A stretch of 64,000 bases of DNA from Brachynemurus nebulosus (GCA_035578155.1 JAPWDM010000005.1:15522332-15586331); one strand, 5' to 3'. Counted from the first letter of the stretch, positions 1 to 15,440 are shown. Made by a program: numbers and translations. The notes: generated by a model not told the origin, from the letters alone.

Positions 1-895
1 TCCTTTAAACGTTGTTACGTGTAATTGTTGTATCTCAAAATATGTACATGACATTCGTGTAACACGGGAGACCTTCCCTCTCCGCGCAATATTCGCAAAA
101 GAAAAATATGTAGTTATGTGTATGCCAAGTTTTATATATTTTTGTTTGTATATTCTGTGAGTGAAAGGTTGCAAAGAAAGATTTTCGTGATTAAAATTGT
201 ATTCAAAGAAGACAATTAACAACTTTTTGATTACATTCCTCGAGAAATTGTTAATTACATCGATCTAGAACGAATTTAATGAGGTTAATTTAACGAAAGG
301 AAATTTTCGGTATATTTAAAAAGAAATTAAAACGACAAAGCTCAAGCTTTCGAGGAAATTGAAAAATAAATTACATTTTTATTTCTCTTTTTTTTTCCAA
401 ATTAATTCAATTTCATTACAGTTCAGTAGAAAAAAGTTCACGGTGTAATACGAAATAAAATTTATTTCTATCGAGAGAGTTAATGTTTACTTGTAACGAC
501 TTACCATGACTGACTCATATAGTCGTTTATGAAGAAAGTTCACTTTGGTAACGTACACACATTATAAAATCGCATTTAAAATAATTTAAATTCATTTTCA
601 ACGGGAGCTTAAAAACTCATTTATATGATTACTGGTTTTGATAATTTTCCCCGAATATTTATTTGAATTTTCATTTTAAAGTAAATATTATAATTAATTT
701 TCTGACTAACGAAGTTGAAAGTAAACATTTTGTAAATTATATAACAAATAAATAATTTTTCATTTTAATAACTGGGTTGGTGCAAATATTTATGTTTGCA
801 ACTGTTGCAAAAGCTTTTTCTAATTTCTGAGAAAGAGTCGATTTTACAACCTACGAACAAAATAAAAAAACTAAGCCTAAATATTATTTACAATT
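1..895. other. No gene or element recognised
   Basis: AT-rich sequence with short A and T runs and no convincing coding stretch, terminal repeat or structured motif on either strand. Confidence 0.5.
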
Positions 896-903
896 GGTTA
901 GGT

Positions 904-1737
904 CAGTGGTTCCCAAACTCTTTTGGCCCACGGACCCCTTTTCATAGTCAAAACTTGCTCAGGGACCCTGGATGAAAACACAAATGCATAATAAAAAAAA
1001 CACAAATTTAACTTTGATGTTTTGAATGGTAAATGGCGGCGTAAAAATAAAATATAAATAAAACATTTTGTTGAAGAAGCATTTATTGAAATTATAACTT
1101 TTTTTCAAAATACAAAAGAAAAAAAAATGACTTGGATAAACCTGATGGGATGTTATGAGTGTATTTATATTCGGCTCAATGTTTGTGAGTAGCAACAGCA
1201 AATCCCTACAAGTACTAATTTCTGGTCGGTTTTTTTTGTGATGAGGCTTATAACAGCACTGAATCCACGTTTTACCAAATAGGAAGACGAAAAAGTAATC
1301 AACAGTTTCTGTACAATAACCCATAATTATATATTACAAGATACAAAGATACAAGATGAAAATACGTAGGTACCTATTTTGTTAGAATAACTTACAATCC
1401 CTTCTTCGGTTTTTAATAAAAAAAGAAATCTTTAATGAATGCTAAGGGCTTACTGTATTGATAACTCTGATATATAATTTTTTTAATCAACTTAAACAAG
1501 AGTATAACTTTTCTTTTATACTTTACTTAGGACGTAAAATTCGCTAATAATTTGTTCATTGTTATTTAGCTTCCATATTAATAAAAATTTATTATAATGT
1601 TTCCTTTTGATATTAAACCTTGCACGGACCCACTGACGTTGTTCAGGGACCTCCAAATCAATTTTAATTTTTCACGGAGCCCCTGAATGATCCCGAGGAC
1701 CCCTGGGGGTCTGTAGGGACCACTTTGGGAACCACTG
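904..1737. mobile_element. Non-autonomous hAT-type element with perfect 8-bp target duplication
   Basis: The ends are inverted copies: CAGTGGTTCCCAAACT on the left and the complement of GTTCCCAAAGTGG ending in CACTG on the right. The element is flanked by the direct duplication GGTTAGGT (896-903 and 1738-1745). An 8-bp duplication with CAGTG-type termini is the signature of the hAT superfamily. The subterminal parts are rich in GGACCC/GGGTCC motifs at both ends. The 834-bp interior is A/T-rich. An open frame of about 120 codons on the minus strand is low complexity and shows no transposase motif, so it is not called as a gene. The intact duplication suggests a comparatively recent insertion. 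Confidence 0.9.
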
Positions 1738-2050
1738 GGTTAGGTGATAGTGTCGAAATGAACTACGGAAGCGTAATGTGATATGAAGCACTTTTTCTTC
1801 ACACGAATTTTCTGAAAATTTTGTTTATTATCTCACGCGTTCCACTTGTTTTGTTTCTACGAAAAGTTAGTCGATTATATTAACGAGTACGATTTCTAGT
1901 ATTTTATCATAATGCTAAACATTTCGGATTTTTTAATGCTAAACAGTTCGTATGGGAAGTTCGTCATTTTTGAAGTTAGAAACGTGGATATTGATTTAGG
2001 CTTTTGAAAAACATTAAAAGTGATCAGAAAGTGAGTACCGAATAAAAAGA

Positions 2051-2088
2051 TGTTGTCGATGGGAAATCCCATCGGGCATACGGCTAGT
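2051..2088 (+). mobile_element. Helitron-type 3' terminus
   Basis: A perfect 7-bp hairpin, CGATGGG-AAAT-CCCATCG (2057-2074), is followed nine bases later by CTAG (2084-2087) and a T. This is the canonical Helitron 3' end: a hairpin about 10 bases before CTRR, inserted before T. I could not identify the matching 5' TC terminus; the hAT element upstream ends at 1737, so the Helitron body may be a short fragment between the two. No Rep/helicase coding sequence is visible. Confidence 0.65.
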
Positions 2089-3289
2089 AAATAATTAAAT
2101 TAATACTTTTTTCAGTTATCGTATACCTATTTATAAAATTATATAAAAATTAGTTTTAGTTGATCCGTGTTGTGCCTAGACTTCTTGTAGAGTTTCGTAG
2201 CTTAGAAGAAAAAATGAAACCCTTATAAGATCATTCTCGTGTCCGTCGGTTACAGAGATTTGTTCCGAAAATTATGTAACGTAGGAATTTGAAACTTGGA
2301 AAATGTTAGGTTTTGATGTTGCGTATACATATCGCTAGTCAAAATGAAGGTGGGGGAGCATCAGTTTAATCCAAAAAAAAAGTTTTAGTAAATATATCGT
2401 GTAAATTATCATTTAAAAGAGCTACTTCTAAGGATTTTAAAAATATTGTTTTTATAACTTTGGTCTAGTTGTCTTAATGATATAAACAATATGAGATCGT
2501 TGCTTTTGTCACTTTTTACAATAAAATTATAAAATATGTGCGAGTCGATTTTCGGTTTTGACGCCATCTTCAGGTGAAATACAAACTGCATCCAAAGCCA
2601 CAAAAATAACACTTACTTGTCAAGTAATATACTATTAAATAATAAGTGGAAACAGCAATAGACAACGTACCTATCTAATAATTTCTCAGCACAATATAAG
2701 ACAATACATGCCTTTTTCAATTCTCACAAGCAGATTTGTCATACTAAGCGTGCGAGCTCGACACAATCTTAACCGGATTTTTGTGATTGTTTTGTCCTAT
2801 TTTTACTCTTTAAAAAAAATGCTGACTGAAAATCCGGCAGATTGTTTATATATTATGTATTTCACATTTAATGAATTTTCTTAATTAACTGAAGAGGCAA
2901 TAATAATACGATTATACGAACTGCCTACGCCGTTAATTTAATTACCATTTTTAATAGCCAATTAATAAAATTCATACTCCCACCACTAAATGAGTAGGAT
3001 GTCGCCACTTTAAGTAGCTATTTTGTAGGTGTTTATATTTGTATCATTATTACGTGGTGTTGTGAAGTGGTGACATTCACTGTATGTCTATATCTGTGTT
3101 TGCCTGTCTTATATGTATTTGGATGTAAATTTATTATGTAATAATAATATTATGACAAGTTATAAAATTTTATCGTCCAAACACAAATTTTACGATTATG
3201 TAATTTTATTGACTTTTTAACACATCGGTTTGAGGAAATGAAATATATACAAGCAAATGCAGCACTTTTTATTATTAAAAATATTAAGA
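2089..3289. other. No gene or element recognised
   Basis: AT-rich, no conserved peptide in any frame. A stretch at 2590-2650 resembles 26065-26130 (shared AAAATAACA and ATATACTATTAAA words), which may be a very old shared repeat. Confidence 0.45.
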
Positions 3290-3600
3290 AAAAGTATTTG
3301 TGTTGTAGCGTCCTGCGTAACATAGCAAATTTTATAGTTTTTCTCGGAAAATCGTTTACGAACGATAAATTTTTTCGGCGAGAAAGGTTCAACACACCCG
3401 ATTCTGAGAGTAGAACGGGACTGACTAACGAACTCATCCAAGATTTTTGGACCTACAAAGTTTTCATCAAATTTCGTAAAAGTAAAATGTCTTGTTCGAG
3501 ATCTATCGTGCTGATACATATGCATATACACGCCCGAATTCAAGTCGCACCATAACAGCGGCTGTCATAACTGAATTCTCATTCTGGAAATTCGCTAAAA
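3290..3600 (-). repeat. Dispersed repeat family A, copy 1 (inverted)
   Basis: Read on the minus strand, this stretch shares an ordered set of words with three other places in the window (3760-4100, 35875-36425, 60985-61245). These are a GACTTGAATTC block, a CTTGGATGAGTT/GACAAGTTCGTTAACCAG-like block, a CGATG/CGGGTG-C block, and a final CCGAGAAAAACTA plus GCTATGTTACGCAGGA block. Both strands hold open frames of about 100 codons here, but they are not conserved in the other copies. The overlapping open frames are therefore taken as chance. I cannot assign a superfamily. Confidence 0.55.
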
Positions 3601-3759
3601 GGAAACATTAGACGAAATGTCAAGGTTATGAGGATAGTTTTGAAGGGATATAAAAAAAATTTATTTACTACTAGGCAGTAACCCTGGCTTCATTTATTTA
3701 CAAAAATTTAAAGAACAATAATATTTTACGATTTACAGAAGTCAATATTAAACCAAAAT

Positions 3760-4100
3760 TCATTGCCAAAGATTTCCGAGCGATAACTTTCGTCCGATAA
3801 CATTCCAACGAAACATTCTATTTTTTACGAAATTTGGTGAAAATGTTGGAAGTGTCAAAGCTCTTGGATGAGTTATTCATATAGATAGGTCTGATGCCCG
3901 AAACCTTGAAAAAATACTTTTTTGCAAAAATTTGCCAAAATCCTAAAGTTTTTTGACCATTTTATACCATGGCAAACAATGAAAAGAATCACATAAGATA
4001 TCCTTTGGGCCATTGTCATCTGCAAGTGGATTTTAGAGAAAAAGTAATTTTTTTATTATTTAGATGCGCCACAACTGAGGCGATATGCATCGAGTGTAAT
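3760..4100 (+). repeat. Dispersed repeat family A, copy 2
   Basis: The ordered words are a gene-like CTTGGATGAGTTATTC, then GGTCTGATGCCCGAAAC, a long A/T block, an AATCACATAAGATATCC block, and a closing TTTTAGAGAAAAAGTAA. They parallel copies at 35.9 and 61.0 kb. It lies about 160 bp from copy 1 in the opposite orientation, so the two may be arms of one decayed inverted element. Confidence 0.5.
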
Positions 4101-4978
4101 TTTTGTAACCTGACACCGTACTAAACATCAACAGACGTGTCAAATTCATGACGAATGCATCTGAATCACCTTGTACCATTTGATATTTCCACGAATAAAG
4201 GTTATAAATGTTTATAAATAGAAATTAATTAGTAATTTTACATTTTAACAGAGCACACAGAAAAACATATTGTGATTTAATCTTTTGCGAACAAGGCGCA
4301 CTCGTTTGTTTGTGACTCTAATTTATTGTCTTCAAAAAACGGCACGTAATTTGCGAGCTTGTGCTCGTCTTCAGTGCTCGCTACTCTATTCTACCGTGCT
4401 CCAAAAACAGATCGATAACAGTGATAACAGTTTTCATTGTTACCGGCATCCATACATTATTACGTGGGCAAACTGGAATGAACGCACGCTATTCAAATGT
4501 AGTAAGTGGTTGCGTATACCGATTATAATGATTTGTTTATTGTACGGGTGTATAACAGCTTGGAGGTGGTGGGGGAACTCTTAACCGTAAAAAAATTTAT
4601 GATTCATGTTCTTTTTATAATCGTGTTTTCGAGGGTGATATGATCGTAATAAGCAATCATAATTTTTCAACACGATTCCTAACAGATATTAACAAAATAA
4701 AAACAAAACAGAAACGTAGAACCAAAAAAAAAAAACAAAACACAAATCCAACATATGGTGGAATAACACCTTTTCTAATTTTAAAATTAAAAAAATTTTA
4801 TCCTAGTTTATAAAAATATATAAAAAAAAATCGCTTACTCTAGATATTCTTTTTAAAACAGATGTTATCATTTATATCATTGTTTCCCAAACTTTTCCCA
4901 ACACGAAACAATAGTAGGGTTTTATGTTGGATTTTGAGTCTTGTTATCAACAACAGACGTCATCCATATCTTTTCTTT
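4101..4978. other. No gene recognised
   Basis: The stretch 4285-4584 is somewhat richer in G+C and open for 99 codons on the plus strand, but the peptide matches nothing I recognise and has no paralogue in the window. The rest is low-complexity A/T sequence. Confidence 0.4.
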
Positions 4979-4986
4979 ATATAGAC

Positions 4987-5765
4987 CAGTATTTTTCAAC
5001 CTTTTTCATGGCACGACCCCCCTGGTATGAAAAAATATTTCGCGACCCCCCTAGTATAGAAAAATATTTCGCGACCCTTACCCTCTGCTATTTCTGACTT
5101 TTGTTCTATGTTATAAATATCGAATCCGTTCATTATTATTGATTATTTTCAATTAAGTGTCAATTAAATACGTAACAAACAGGCATATTTTTATATCGAC
5201 ATCGAAGTTGACGACTTATAGTAGCTTCTGAATGCGCGCGTGACTTTTGTGAGGGAGACATAGCGCAACGTGATGAGCGCTGCGTGGAGCATCAGACGAG
5301 TAAAAAAGGTTGACACTTTTGAATTCTTTGAATTGTGTTTAAATTTATTGAATTGACGTGTTGTTTGTTTAATAGTTGCTCACTGTCTTTTATTGTCTAA
5401 TACCCAAAATTCTGTGCTCATTGTAATTATTGAAAATGGATGAGTTTCTAAAAAGGCATGCACAGCCGTCAATTTCAAGTTCCAATGAGCGTAATGAAAG
5501 AAAAGCAAAGACAAAGCGTCTATATGACGACAATTATTTAAAACTCGGATTTATTGTTACTGAAAATAAGCCGCAGTTGTTTGTTTTGAAATTTTATTAA
5601 GCGAAAGTATGAAACCATCACATTAATGTAACCTTTAATTAACCTTTTCTTTATTAAATATTATATATTGAATTAGAGTGGTTTTATTGTTAAAGTAACT
5701 GCGACCCCCTTAAAAAGGCTTCGCGACCCCCCAGGGGGCAGCGACCCACAGGTTGAAAAACACTG
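4987..5765 (+). mobile_element. hAT element, internally deleted, with 8-bp target duplication
   Basis: Termini CAGTATTTTTCAACC and GGTTGAAAAACACTG are inverted copies. They are flanked by the direct repeat ATATAGAC (4979-4986 and 5766-5773). GCGACCCCC motifs repeat beside both ends. The interior contains a GC-richer promoter-like stretch (about 5210-5300) and then the start of a transposase reading frame at 5436. The rest of the transposase has been deleted, so the element depends on a full-length relative. A second, inverted copy of the family lies at 24420-24938. Confidence 0.92.
5436..5600 (+). pseudogene. hAT transposase N-terminal fragment
   Basis: A 54-codon frame starts with the first ATG after the element's GC-richer leader and ends at TAA. 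The peptide begins MDEFLKRHAQ, continues with a serine/asparagine-rich linker, and then reads KRLYDDNYLKLGF. A short MD-x-FL start, a polar linker and a Y-x-x-x-Y-L-x-x-GF block are typical of the N-terminus of hAT transposases of the ZBED5/SCAND3-like type, just before the BED zinc finger. The zinc finger and catalytic domain are absent because the element is internally deleted. The paralogue at 24420-24506 confirms that this frame was once coding: it preserves the same residues with mainly synonymous or conservative changes before a 4-bp deletion. Recognition of the family is from memory, not from a search. Confidence 0.7.
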
Positions 5766-5773
5766 ATATAGAC

Positions 5774-8700
5774 TAAGCCCCATAGAAGGTGTTTTTTTAG
5801 AGACAAAACTTTTAATAAGGGTATCTGTAACATCGAAAATAACTGATGAGCTTTGCTTTGGCATTAGTATTCAGTAAAGTTGAGGAAATTGTTATGGAAC
5901 GGTTAACACCGCTAGAATATTTATAAAATTGTGGAAATTTATGAAAATTTATTAAAAGAAAACACTGGAAATAACAACCTAATAAATTATCCAGTGTTAT
6001 TTGACATAATTCGGTTATTTTCTTGGAGAAAACGTAAAATTTCTAATTTATGCTGACAAACTACCAGTAATTGACGCTTTGGAAGTGTAAATAATTCATG
6101 TTATTGCCGAAATAAGATTCAAATTATTCAATATCATGGTAAAATCGGACTGACAAAATGCCGGAAATTACTTTCAAATAATAAATACCTGTAGAAATAA
6201 AAGAATAAATGGATTGAGACCATTTAGTTTTGCTATATTTCTTATGAAAGTTGCTTTAAATTGTGTTAAACACATAAAAGCATACAGTGTTGTTTTCTAA
6301 CCTTAATTCCATAGTTTTTTTCTGAAACATTTAGTAATTGTCTATGGAACACCAACGATTCGTGGAACACAGTTTGAGCAACGCTGATCTATACTATACT
6401 TCTCTAATCTTTAAAATCTTTATTTATTCACATCCGGAACGTTTTTCTTTCAGCTTTTCTTGTTTTATACTTTTTTTCTGTTTCAAAATGATGAAAGTCA
6501 AAAAAAAAAAAAAAAAAAAACGGTTTTGAAGAGAAAAATTATTATCACCATTTTCTACATATATATCAGAATAAACGTACAAAAAAAGAAAATCTCTTGT
6601 CTCTTTTTTATACAAATTGAAAAAGGTGTTTGAATATGCAAGCGATAAAGATGTAACGTGAAAAAAAGACAAGAAAAATTGGCAAATAAATGAAAATTTT
6701 AAATATAGTACAACCAAAAAATGTGAGTTTTCAATTTCAAATCGAATCTTCATCAAAATCACAGGAAAATGTATGACACAAAATTATCTGACAACACGGC
6801 AGTCTGTTTTATTATTGACTAACTAGACAGCTCTCGGATTTTAACGATACAAATTATTGTATTATCGGTACTTAATTTCACAAGGAATCAGCATTTAATG
6901 TAGTTTTTTATCAAAAGACCTTATTCTGTCAACTGATACAAAGGAGGGAGATAAGTTAATACGAATAATTTGAGGTTCCTTTCGAAGGTGGATTTAGAGT
7001 TTTGTTGCTATGTATAGTTCGTACAAAAGTTGGAGACTTTCTGGTAAACACTAGACATTCTGTTTCTGCTCAATCAACTCTTACTTCTGAATTTCTGTTT
7101 TCAATAACTTTGAAGCGGCGCTTCTATGATTGTTAGCATCATTTGTCTTAAAAATTCTTAAGAGACGTATCAAGGTATTTGTAAAAATAGTATTTTTTTT
7201 GTAACTTTTCATTTTTGCTGTCGGCACCAGCCACACATCAGACAGAAGGGCCTGGGTGCAGTGGTAAAGGATCCAGATTGTCAACTGTAAAACTGTAGTA
7301 GCTTATTCTTTCTTCTTTCTTCTAGTCCGCCACTGGTGCCAGTCGGAAAGCAGGTACATACGAGATTATGAGATGGTTCTTAGCCAGAATGAACGTAAAT
7401 TTTCCAATTTAAAAATGTTTTAAAAATCTGTGACGAGAAAGTTCTAAAAACTTTCAAATAAATACCTTACAAGACATTTCATACATGACGGATGAAAATT
7501 AACTTATTTTAAATTATAATGACATTTGTAGTATTAAATTCCAGGGATTTTCACTTAAAAGTTTTCAGATTTTTTTCGTCGTGAGTTTTTAAAACTTTTT
7601 TATTTGCGTGGTCAGATCTTGTATATAAATAAACATGCAGGCGGATATCTATCTTTATGGATTCTCATCATTCACTAGGTTGTGAACACAGAATACAGAA
7701 ACGAACTTACTATCTCTGTACTAGCGATACCAGCGTGGACAAAAAATCCCTACCACTTCTCTCCACTTTGTTATGTAGATACACACTGTTTGTAGTTGTA
7801 TGTGTTTGATATTTGCAACTGAGTGAGTGGTCACACACATACAACTAAATATACACGTATTGCGGTCAGAGCAACATGCAGTGTAACTGACAATGATCTT
7901 AACAATCAGTAACAATTGAAGCGCATCGGCTCACCGCTACCGAACGAGTGTTCAGCTAACCTGTGCGAAGGCCTCGATCAGCCTCCTGCTGACTACAGAT
8001 TTTTATATGTACGCTGTTTCTGATATATTCTGTGGCTATGAATAACACAGTGGCGATCATTTCTGGAGGCAGTTAGAGCTGTTAGGAGATTGAATTGACC
8101 CCGATATCTTTTTGTTCAGCAGTCTACATACTACAATCATACATAGTAAATGATCGTATAACTTTTCTTGTTGCGCACAACATCTTTCGACACAACTTTA
8201 AATTGAGTTTATATTCTATTTCCCTACTTTAACGCGGAGTATAGTTTCATTCATGTTCAACAAATGAGTTGTAATAGTTGTCTTAGTTGTAATGTTACCG
8301 TGCATTTTATTTACAAAACTTTTTCTGCAATATTTTGTAGCTTGGCAAACTTTTGCCTTCGTATTACATACACATAACAACAATTGCTCTACAGGATGAT
8401 ATAATATATGGCTTAGCCCGTAGGGATTTTCACCCGAAGTGTACATAAGTGTAAGGTTGGCAATATATATATTGTAAATTCTCAGGATGGGAAATTCTTT
8501 AGTATTTCTTTTTTGTGTGTTTATCATAAATTTAAATAATTCTGGAAAACCGTATAATGGTTTGACCTATTGAAAAGTTTTCAGTAAGTATATTGAGAAG
8601 ATAATACCGCTATAGAGTGTGTTTACATTATTATCTGAAATGGATGCTACTAAAGGAATATTTATGGGGTATTTTGTAGTTCGATTGAAGCTTCGTGCGA

Positions 8701-9053
8701 AGAGCTGAGATAATAAAAGTACTTTAAACTCTATAAATTTATCTTAAACAAACAAGTGTCCTGTAAAACGAAGTATGCAAAGTGTATTCTAATCCTAAAA
8801 AAATGGGAAATGTTTCTAGAACTACAGAAAATCATTGTTAATGATTGTTTCATTTTGATTCAGAACTTTTAATTGGGAACATTTGTTACCTTTATTAACA
8901 TTATAATTCGAAAACAATTCTAAAGTAAACTTAAGGAAGACTAAATCAGACTTTTTTGTATGTACGACTGAGCTAATCTCGAGAATTAATTTTTTCAACC
9001 GATTTTAATTTTTTCACTGGTGAATTGGTGATACTGTTTGTTCTAATATAGTC
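5774..9053. other. Long AT-rich stretch without recognised genes
   Basis: It contains a 21-base A run (6500-6520), a small inverted repeat around 5963-6000 (ACACTGGA/TCCAGTGT) and several chance open frames of 60-110 codons dominated by K, F, I and N. No terminal repeat pairs, tRNA or conserved peptides were found. Confidence 0.45.
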
Positions 9054-9074
9054 TATATATATATATATATATAT
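9054..9074. repeat. (TA)n microsatellite, short
   Basis: About ten TA units without interruption. Confidence 0.95.
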
Positions 9075-11190
9075 TATAGAAGCCTCCATTATTTAACTAG
9101 ACCCTAGAGTCCCAAAAAGAACCCAAACTGAAAAGCTGGACGGATCTTGGTGAAATTTTGCTTAAACAATACTGATATCCTGAGAAAAATGAGCGTGACG
9201 TGAGAATTGTCTCCTAGGGTCCTGCACAACTACAAAAACCAGAAAACAAACGGCTGTAAAACAAATTAGCGCGAGTTCAGAACTGTTTTCCAGAGCCCTG
9301 GGACCTCAAGAAGGATCGGAAGTTAAAGTGCTCCTAAAATTATCAATACGGAGATCTACGAAAAGGTCTTAATGTATGAAAATTAAATATGCTCTTAAAA
9401 TATGAATATAGCTACTTTGGAGTCGTTGGATGAGTGGAACGAAGCACTGTAAGGAACCTATTTTGTAAAGAATTTCAGAATATGTGAATAAATTTAATTT
9501 TGAACCTTCAAATACATTGACATTATTTCTTAAGGATTATGGATAAAAATTCAAAATTTTAGAGTATCTTATTTAAAAGTAGGTATACCTACTTCAAATG
9601 AGGTTGAAACTGATCACCTCAATTCAATAGGCCTCAAATTAAATTGGTACGGGTATCTACATATAGACCTTATAGTGCGGGAATTAGCCTTGAAAATAGT
9701 TTAAAGTTGTTTAGCGAGCAGAAACAAGCACCACAAATAATTGATTTTGTACAGAATTTTGAAGTATTTGATTTAATAGTAATTTAAGTCAGAATTCAAA
9801 TAATTTTACGCGAGTGAAACCGCGGGACGTAGCTCGTAAATCTTATAAAATATATTCGATTAAAATGCATTTAATCTGAGATGTATAAAACAATAGTCGT
9901 ATAAGAAACTTTTATATTTATAATTAACTTCTGGATTAAAAGTTGAACCCCTTGAATGAGTTTTGTAAATTCTATAACATAAACTGAGAATCTCGTATTC
10001 TAGTTACAAAAGATTTATTAGAAAATAACTTTCGGCGTTTAAGTATATGAAAGATACTTTTCAACTTAGAAGAGATATTTTAAAATAAACAGATAAAAAT
10101 ATGAAAATATGATACACTGGGGGCAGAGGGTAAACTTTCAAGAAATTGTTCAACTAATTTGAACAGCATCTGTGAGGAAAAAAAACATTTTGAAATAGAC
10201 AAAACGGCAGAAAATGGCCTTAAATTTTTTTAATTAAAATTTTAATTCTTTAATGAAATATATATATTTGAATAAATAATCCCCATGCTGATTTTTTCTA
10301 AAGCTCCAAAAATACTTTTGTAATTATAATCATAACAGCCCACACAAAAATCCAGTTCAAAAAATAACTTATTTCATTTCAGTCTGTCGAAGAATTTTAA
10401 AACAAACCAGCTGACTTATTTTGATGTCTGCAAACTTATTTAATAAAATATACCTACGTAATTTTCTCTTAATATATAATTTTATGTGTCTAAATATATT
10501 CATATTTGAGTCCTTCTAATTCTATTATCCTTTTGACTGTTATAAATCCCGCAACGCCAGCTTATTAACTTTGTGCTTTTATGCGGTTGGCCAAATAAAA
10601 ACCATAATACATGTTATCTTATAATTCTATTATCATTAATGGTTAGGCGACGTTCATCGTTTCCATAAAACTAAAGCCAAATATAACTTTTTAAGTCCTT
10701 TATGAAATATATTCAATTTACAATGCTATTGACTAAACTATTGAGTTAATCAAGACTATTCGGATAACAATTTTAGCTACCAAAGAGGGTAACTGACCGG
10801 AGTATTATATAACTTAAATTTTATAACTCTTATGGTTTTCGAGATATGATTATGAATTTTTTTTAAATTTTATCATATTTTTTATGTACCTACTGACAAA
10901 ATAAATTTAGTACATTTATAAGGGGCGTAAATAGAAAAAAATCATTTTCAATCTCGGATGCAAGGATATCTATATTGATAAATGGCGTTATCGACACCAT
11001 TGAGGTGTAATTTTAGCAGTCATGTGGCCCCCTTAAGCGTAAATATGTCTGTTCGTTTAATAAACAATTTAATAGATTTTATTAGATTTAAAATATTTTA
11101 TAGAGTCAATTTTTATTGTCTCATATTTGCTCAGAGGTGTACTTCGAATTTCTTTACCAATACAATTCCAAAAAAAATCAAGGTTTGATC
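9075..11190. other. No gene recognised
   Basis: Apart from the weak Helitron-like terminus, the sequence is featureless. The stretch 9085-9400 has ordinary base composition and may be an old repeat (it contains a TGGTGAAATTTTG phrase), but it has no partner in the window. Confidence 0.4.
9808..9837 (+). mobile_element. Possible decayed Helitron 3' end
   Basis: CGCG...CGCGGG followed by GACGTAGCTCGT resembles the GC-rich hairpin and CTAGT of insect Helitron 3' ends. The CTRR motif here reads CTCG and the stem is only 4 bp, so this is a weak call. No 5' end was found. Confidence 0.3.
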
Positions 11191-11285
11191 AAAATGTATC
11201 CGAAATTAAGATCCTCAGATATCCGAAATTAAGAGCTCGCAATTGTTTTAGTTAAAAAAATAAAGATTTTTACACAAAAAGCAAA

Positions 11286-11316
<31 letters not shown>

Positions 11317-11450
11317 AAAATATTATTAAGTTTGACAAAATAATTTTGTCTCAAGAACCGTTCCATATGCAAATTTTATACATTACAGATCAATATTGAT
11401 AAAGCTAAATCATGTAAAAAAATGGTAAGTATCCGAAATTTGGACACTTT
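11190..11450. repeat. (AAAT)n microsatellite with surrounding ATCCGAAATT words
   Basis: The tetranucleotide array spans about 11283-11316. The phrase ATCCGAAATTAAGA occurs at about 11199 and 11220 and again as ATCCGAAATTTGG near 11431. This could be the edge of a decayed element that repeats its terminal motif, but no opposing terminus was found. Confidence 0.6.
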
Positions 11451-11979
11451 CCTCTATTAATTATCAACTAATTTATATGCACATATTTATAGTTGAATCA
11501 ATAATTAATATTATAATTTTATAATACATTTAATAAAATTTTGCATATTATTTAATTAATATTCAGTTAATCATTATATTTATTGCGATAAATAATAGAT
11601 CATCTATGCTCACGAGTAAACATGTCGTTCCATCTATATCATTACTATAATTATTTCCGTCGCAAATTGTTCTGGTATTTCGAAACAATTAACATTAATT
11701 AACATTTGAATTGCAGTTATTTAGCGTTAAAACAAATAAAACAGTATTGAAAAAAAGACTATATCGATATTAAATTTCATTATTTTTATTTTAATTAGTG
11801 TTTCAGTGAGGGTATAGAAGCATGTATGGCAAATTAATTAAAAATAATTAAACATCGGATAAGAGATATTAATTAAGTTATTTAAAATGTATTACCTCAT
11901 TAACTAAAATGCATTTGCATACATTAATTTTCTTTTAAATGATGTATTTCTACATATTATCAAATGGTAACTCCAACTC

Positions 11980-12280
11980 TGAATAGATTTCTTGTAGCCT
12001 GGCAACATTTCCGCCATTAATTGGAATAATATTAGTTCTTCTAATATGAAATGTCATTTTCTGACCATTTGACCGACCATGTAATTCAGATAAACATTGA
12101 CATTTTTTTAAGTATTAGATAGCAATTCTTTAGTTGTAAATATAATTCTTGTAGTCTAAAACCATTTTCGCCATTATATGGAATAATATTGAATCGTATA
12201 ATATGAAATTCCGTTTCATATTACAGGACCACTTGGTCGAGAATGCAATTCAGATTAATATCGACATTCAGGACCAGATT
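11980..12280. repeat. Two degenerate tandem copies, offset about 157 bp
   Basis: The unit beginning TTTCTTGTAGCCTGGCAACA (about 11988) is repeated, diverged, from about 12145. Shared blocks in order are CTTGTAG, GCCATTA, TGGAATAATATT, TAATATGAAAT, GACCA, and AATTCAGAT followed by GACATT. No coding potential was seen; it looks like an old satellite dimer or duplicated repeat. Confidence 0.6.
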
Positions 12281-12289
12281 TTCGCATAC

Positions 12290-14553
<2,264 letters not shown>

Positions 14554-15003
14554 AATAGTTTTTGCAATTCCGGGACTAAAAGACATGATTTACTCCTTCA
14601 TAATAGGGAGTAAAGTGCCACTCTTAGTCCCCAGGGACTAAAAACTTATTTTGCTCCCGCTTTTAAACCAATCAGCATGCACAATTTACATAAATTAAAT
14701 TGAATAGCGTTGCTAGGTAATTGAAAATAATAAACAAATTCAAACTTGCAGACAAGGACTAACAGTTATATTGGATTGTACAATTCGATTGATTTATTCA
14801 AAGTATACTTGATTGAATATTATTACATACAATTTGAATAATATTTAAATTTTTATAATTTTAAATTATCCGGAATTGCAAAAAATAGTAAGTATATACA
14901 CCACAGGACTAAAGTGTTTTTTTCATTCCTCGTGTGAAGTGTCGTGTGAACTTCACACTCGGGATTAAAACTCACACTTTAGCCCCTTGGTGTATCACAT
15001 ACT
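14554..15003. mobile_element. Compound foldback element built on a GGGACTAA motif
   Basis: AATAGTTTTTGCAATTCCGG (14554-14573) is matched by its inverted copy at 14870-14889. Directly beyond it, a second hairpin pairs TACACCACAGGACTAAAGTG (about 14897-14916) with CACTTTAGCCCCTTGGTGTA (from 14974). GGGACTAA or its complement occurs at 14571, 14614, 14624, about 14904 and 14977, and a small GTGTGAAGT/ACTTCACAC palindrome sits in the right hairpin. Either two related elements lie side by side or one element has duplicated ends. Target duplication is unclear. Confidence 0.6.
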
Positions 15004-15440
15004 ATTTGTTCGGATATTAACATGAAAGTTTGGTTCATATAGGTTTTTTAGTAGTTGTTGAGTGAAAGTTGCCATTAATTTTAAAAAATGTTGTTTCGAA
15101 AAAAAAAAAAACGTGTTTAAAATTTCGGTATATATTATATTGACGGACCAGATTTTTCGAAAATTTTTTTCCCAAAATATAAGTGATGAACAGAAAAAAA
15201 AAACTTTCTCAGCCATTTTTTTTTACTTTTTCCCGGGTCCCCTTTCCTCGACTGTTGGTTCTGGAAACAGAATAGCCAATGGTGTAGTCGTAAATTTTCC
15301 AGTGAGGAAACACTAGAAAAATACCCCTGACTCAATAGACAGGTGTGTGTGGTGCAGTTTTGTTTTTGCCGGTGCTAAACCATTTTTCCTATGAATCTGA
15401 GTCAGCAATTTTTCCATTTTTTACTCTTTAGTATAATATA

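Noticed and set aside
959..1324. 121-codon minus-strand frame
   Set aside because: Lies wholly inside the non-autonomous hAT element, phenylalanine-rich, with no transposase motif.
7230..7360. tRNA- or SINE-like stretch (GGGTGCAGTGGTAAAGG)
   Set aside because: Has an A-box-like phrase but no B box and no cloverleaf; only a small CGGCACCAG/CTGGTGCC pair.
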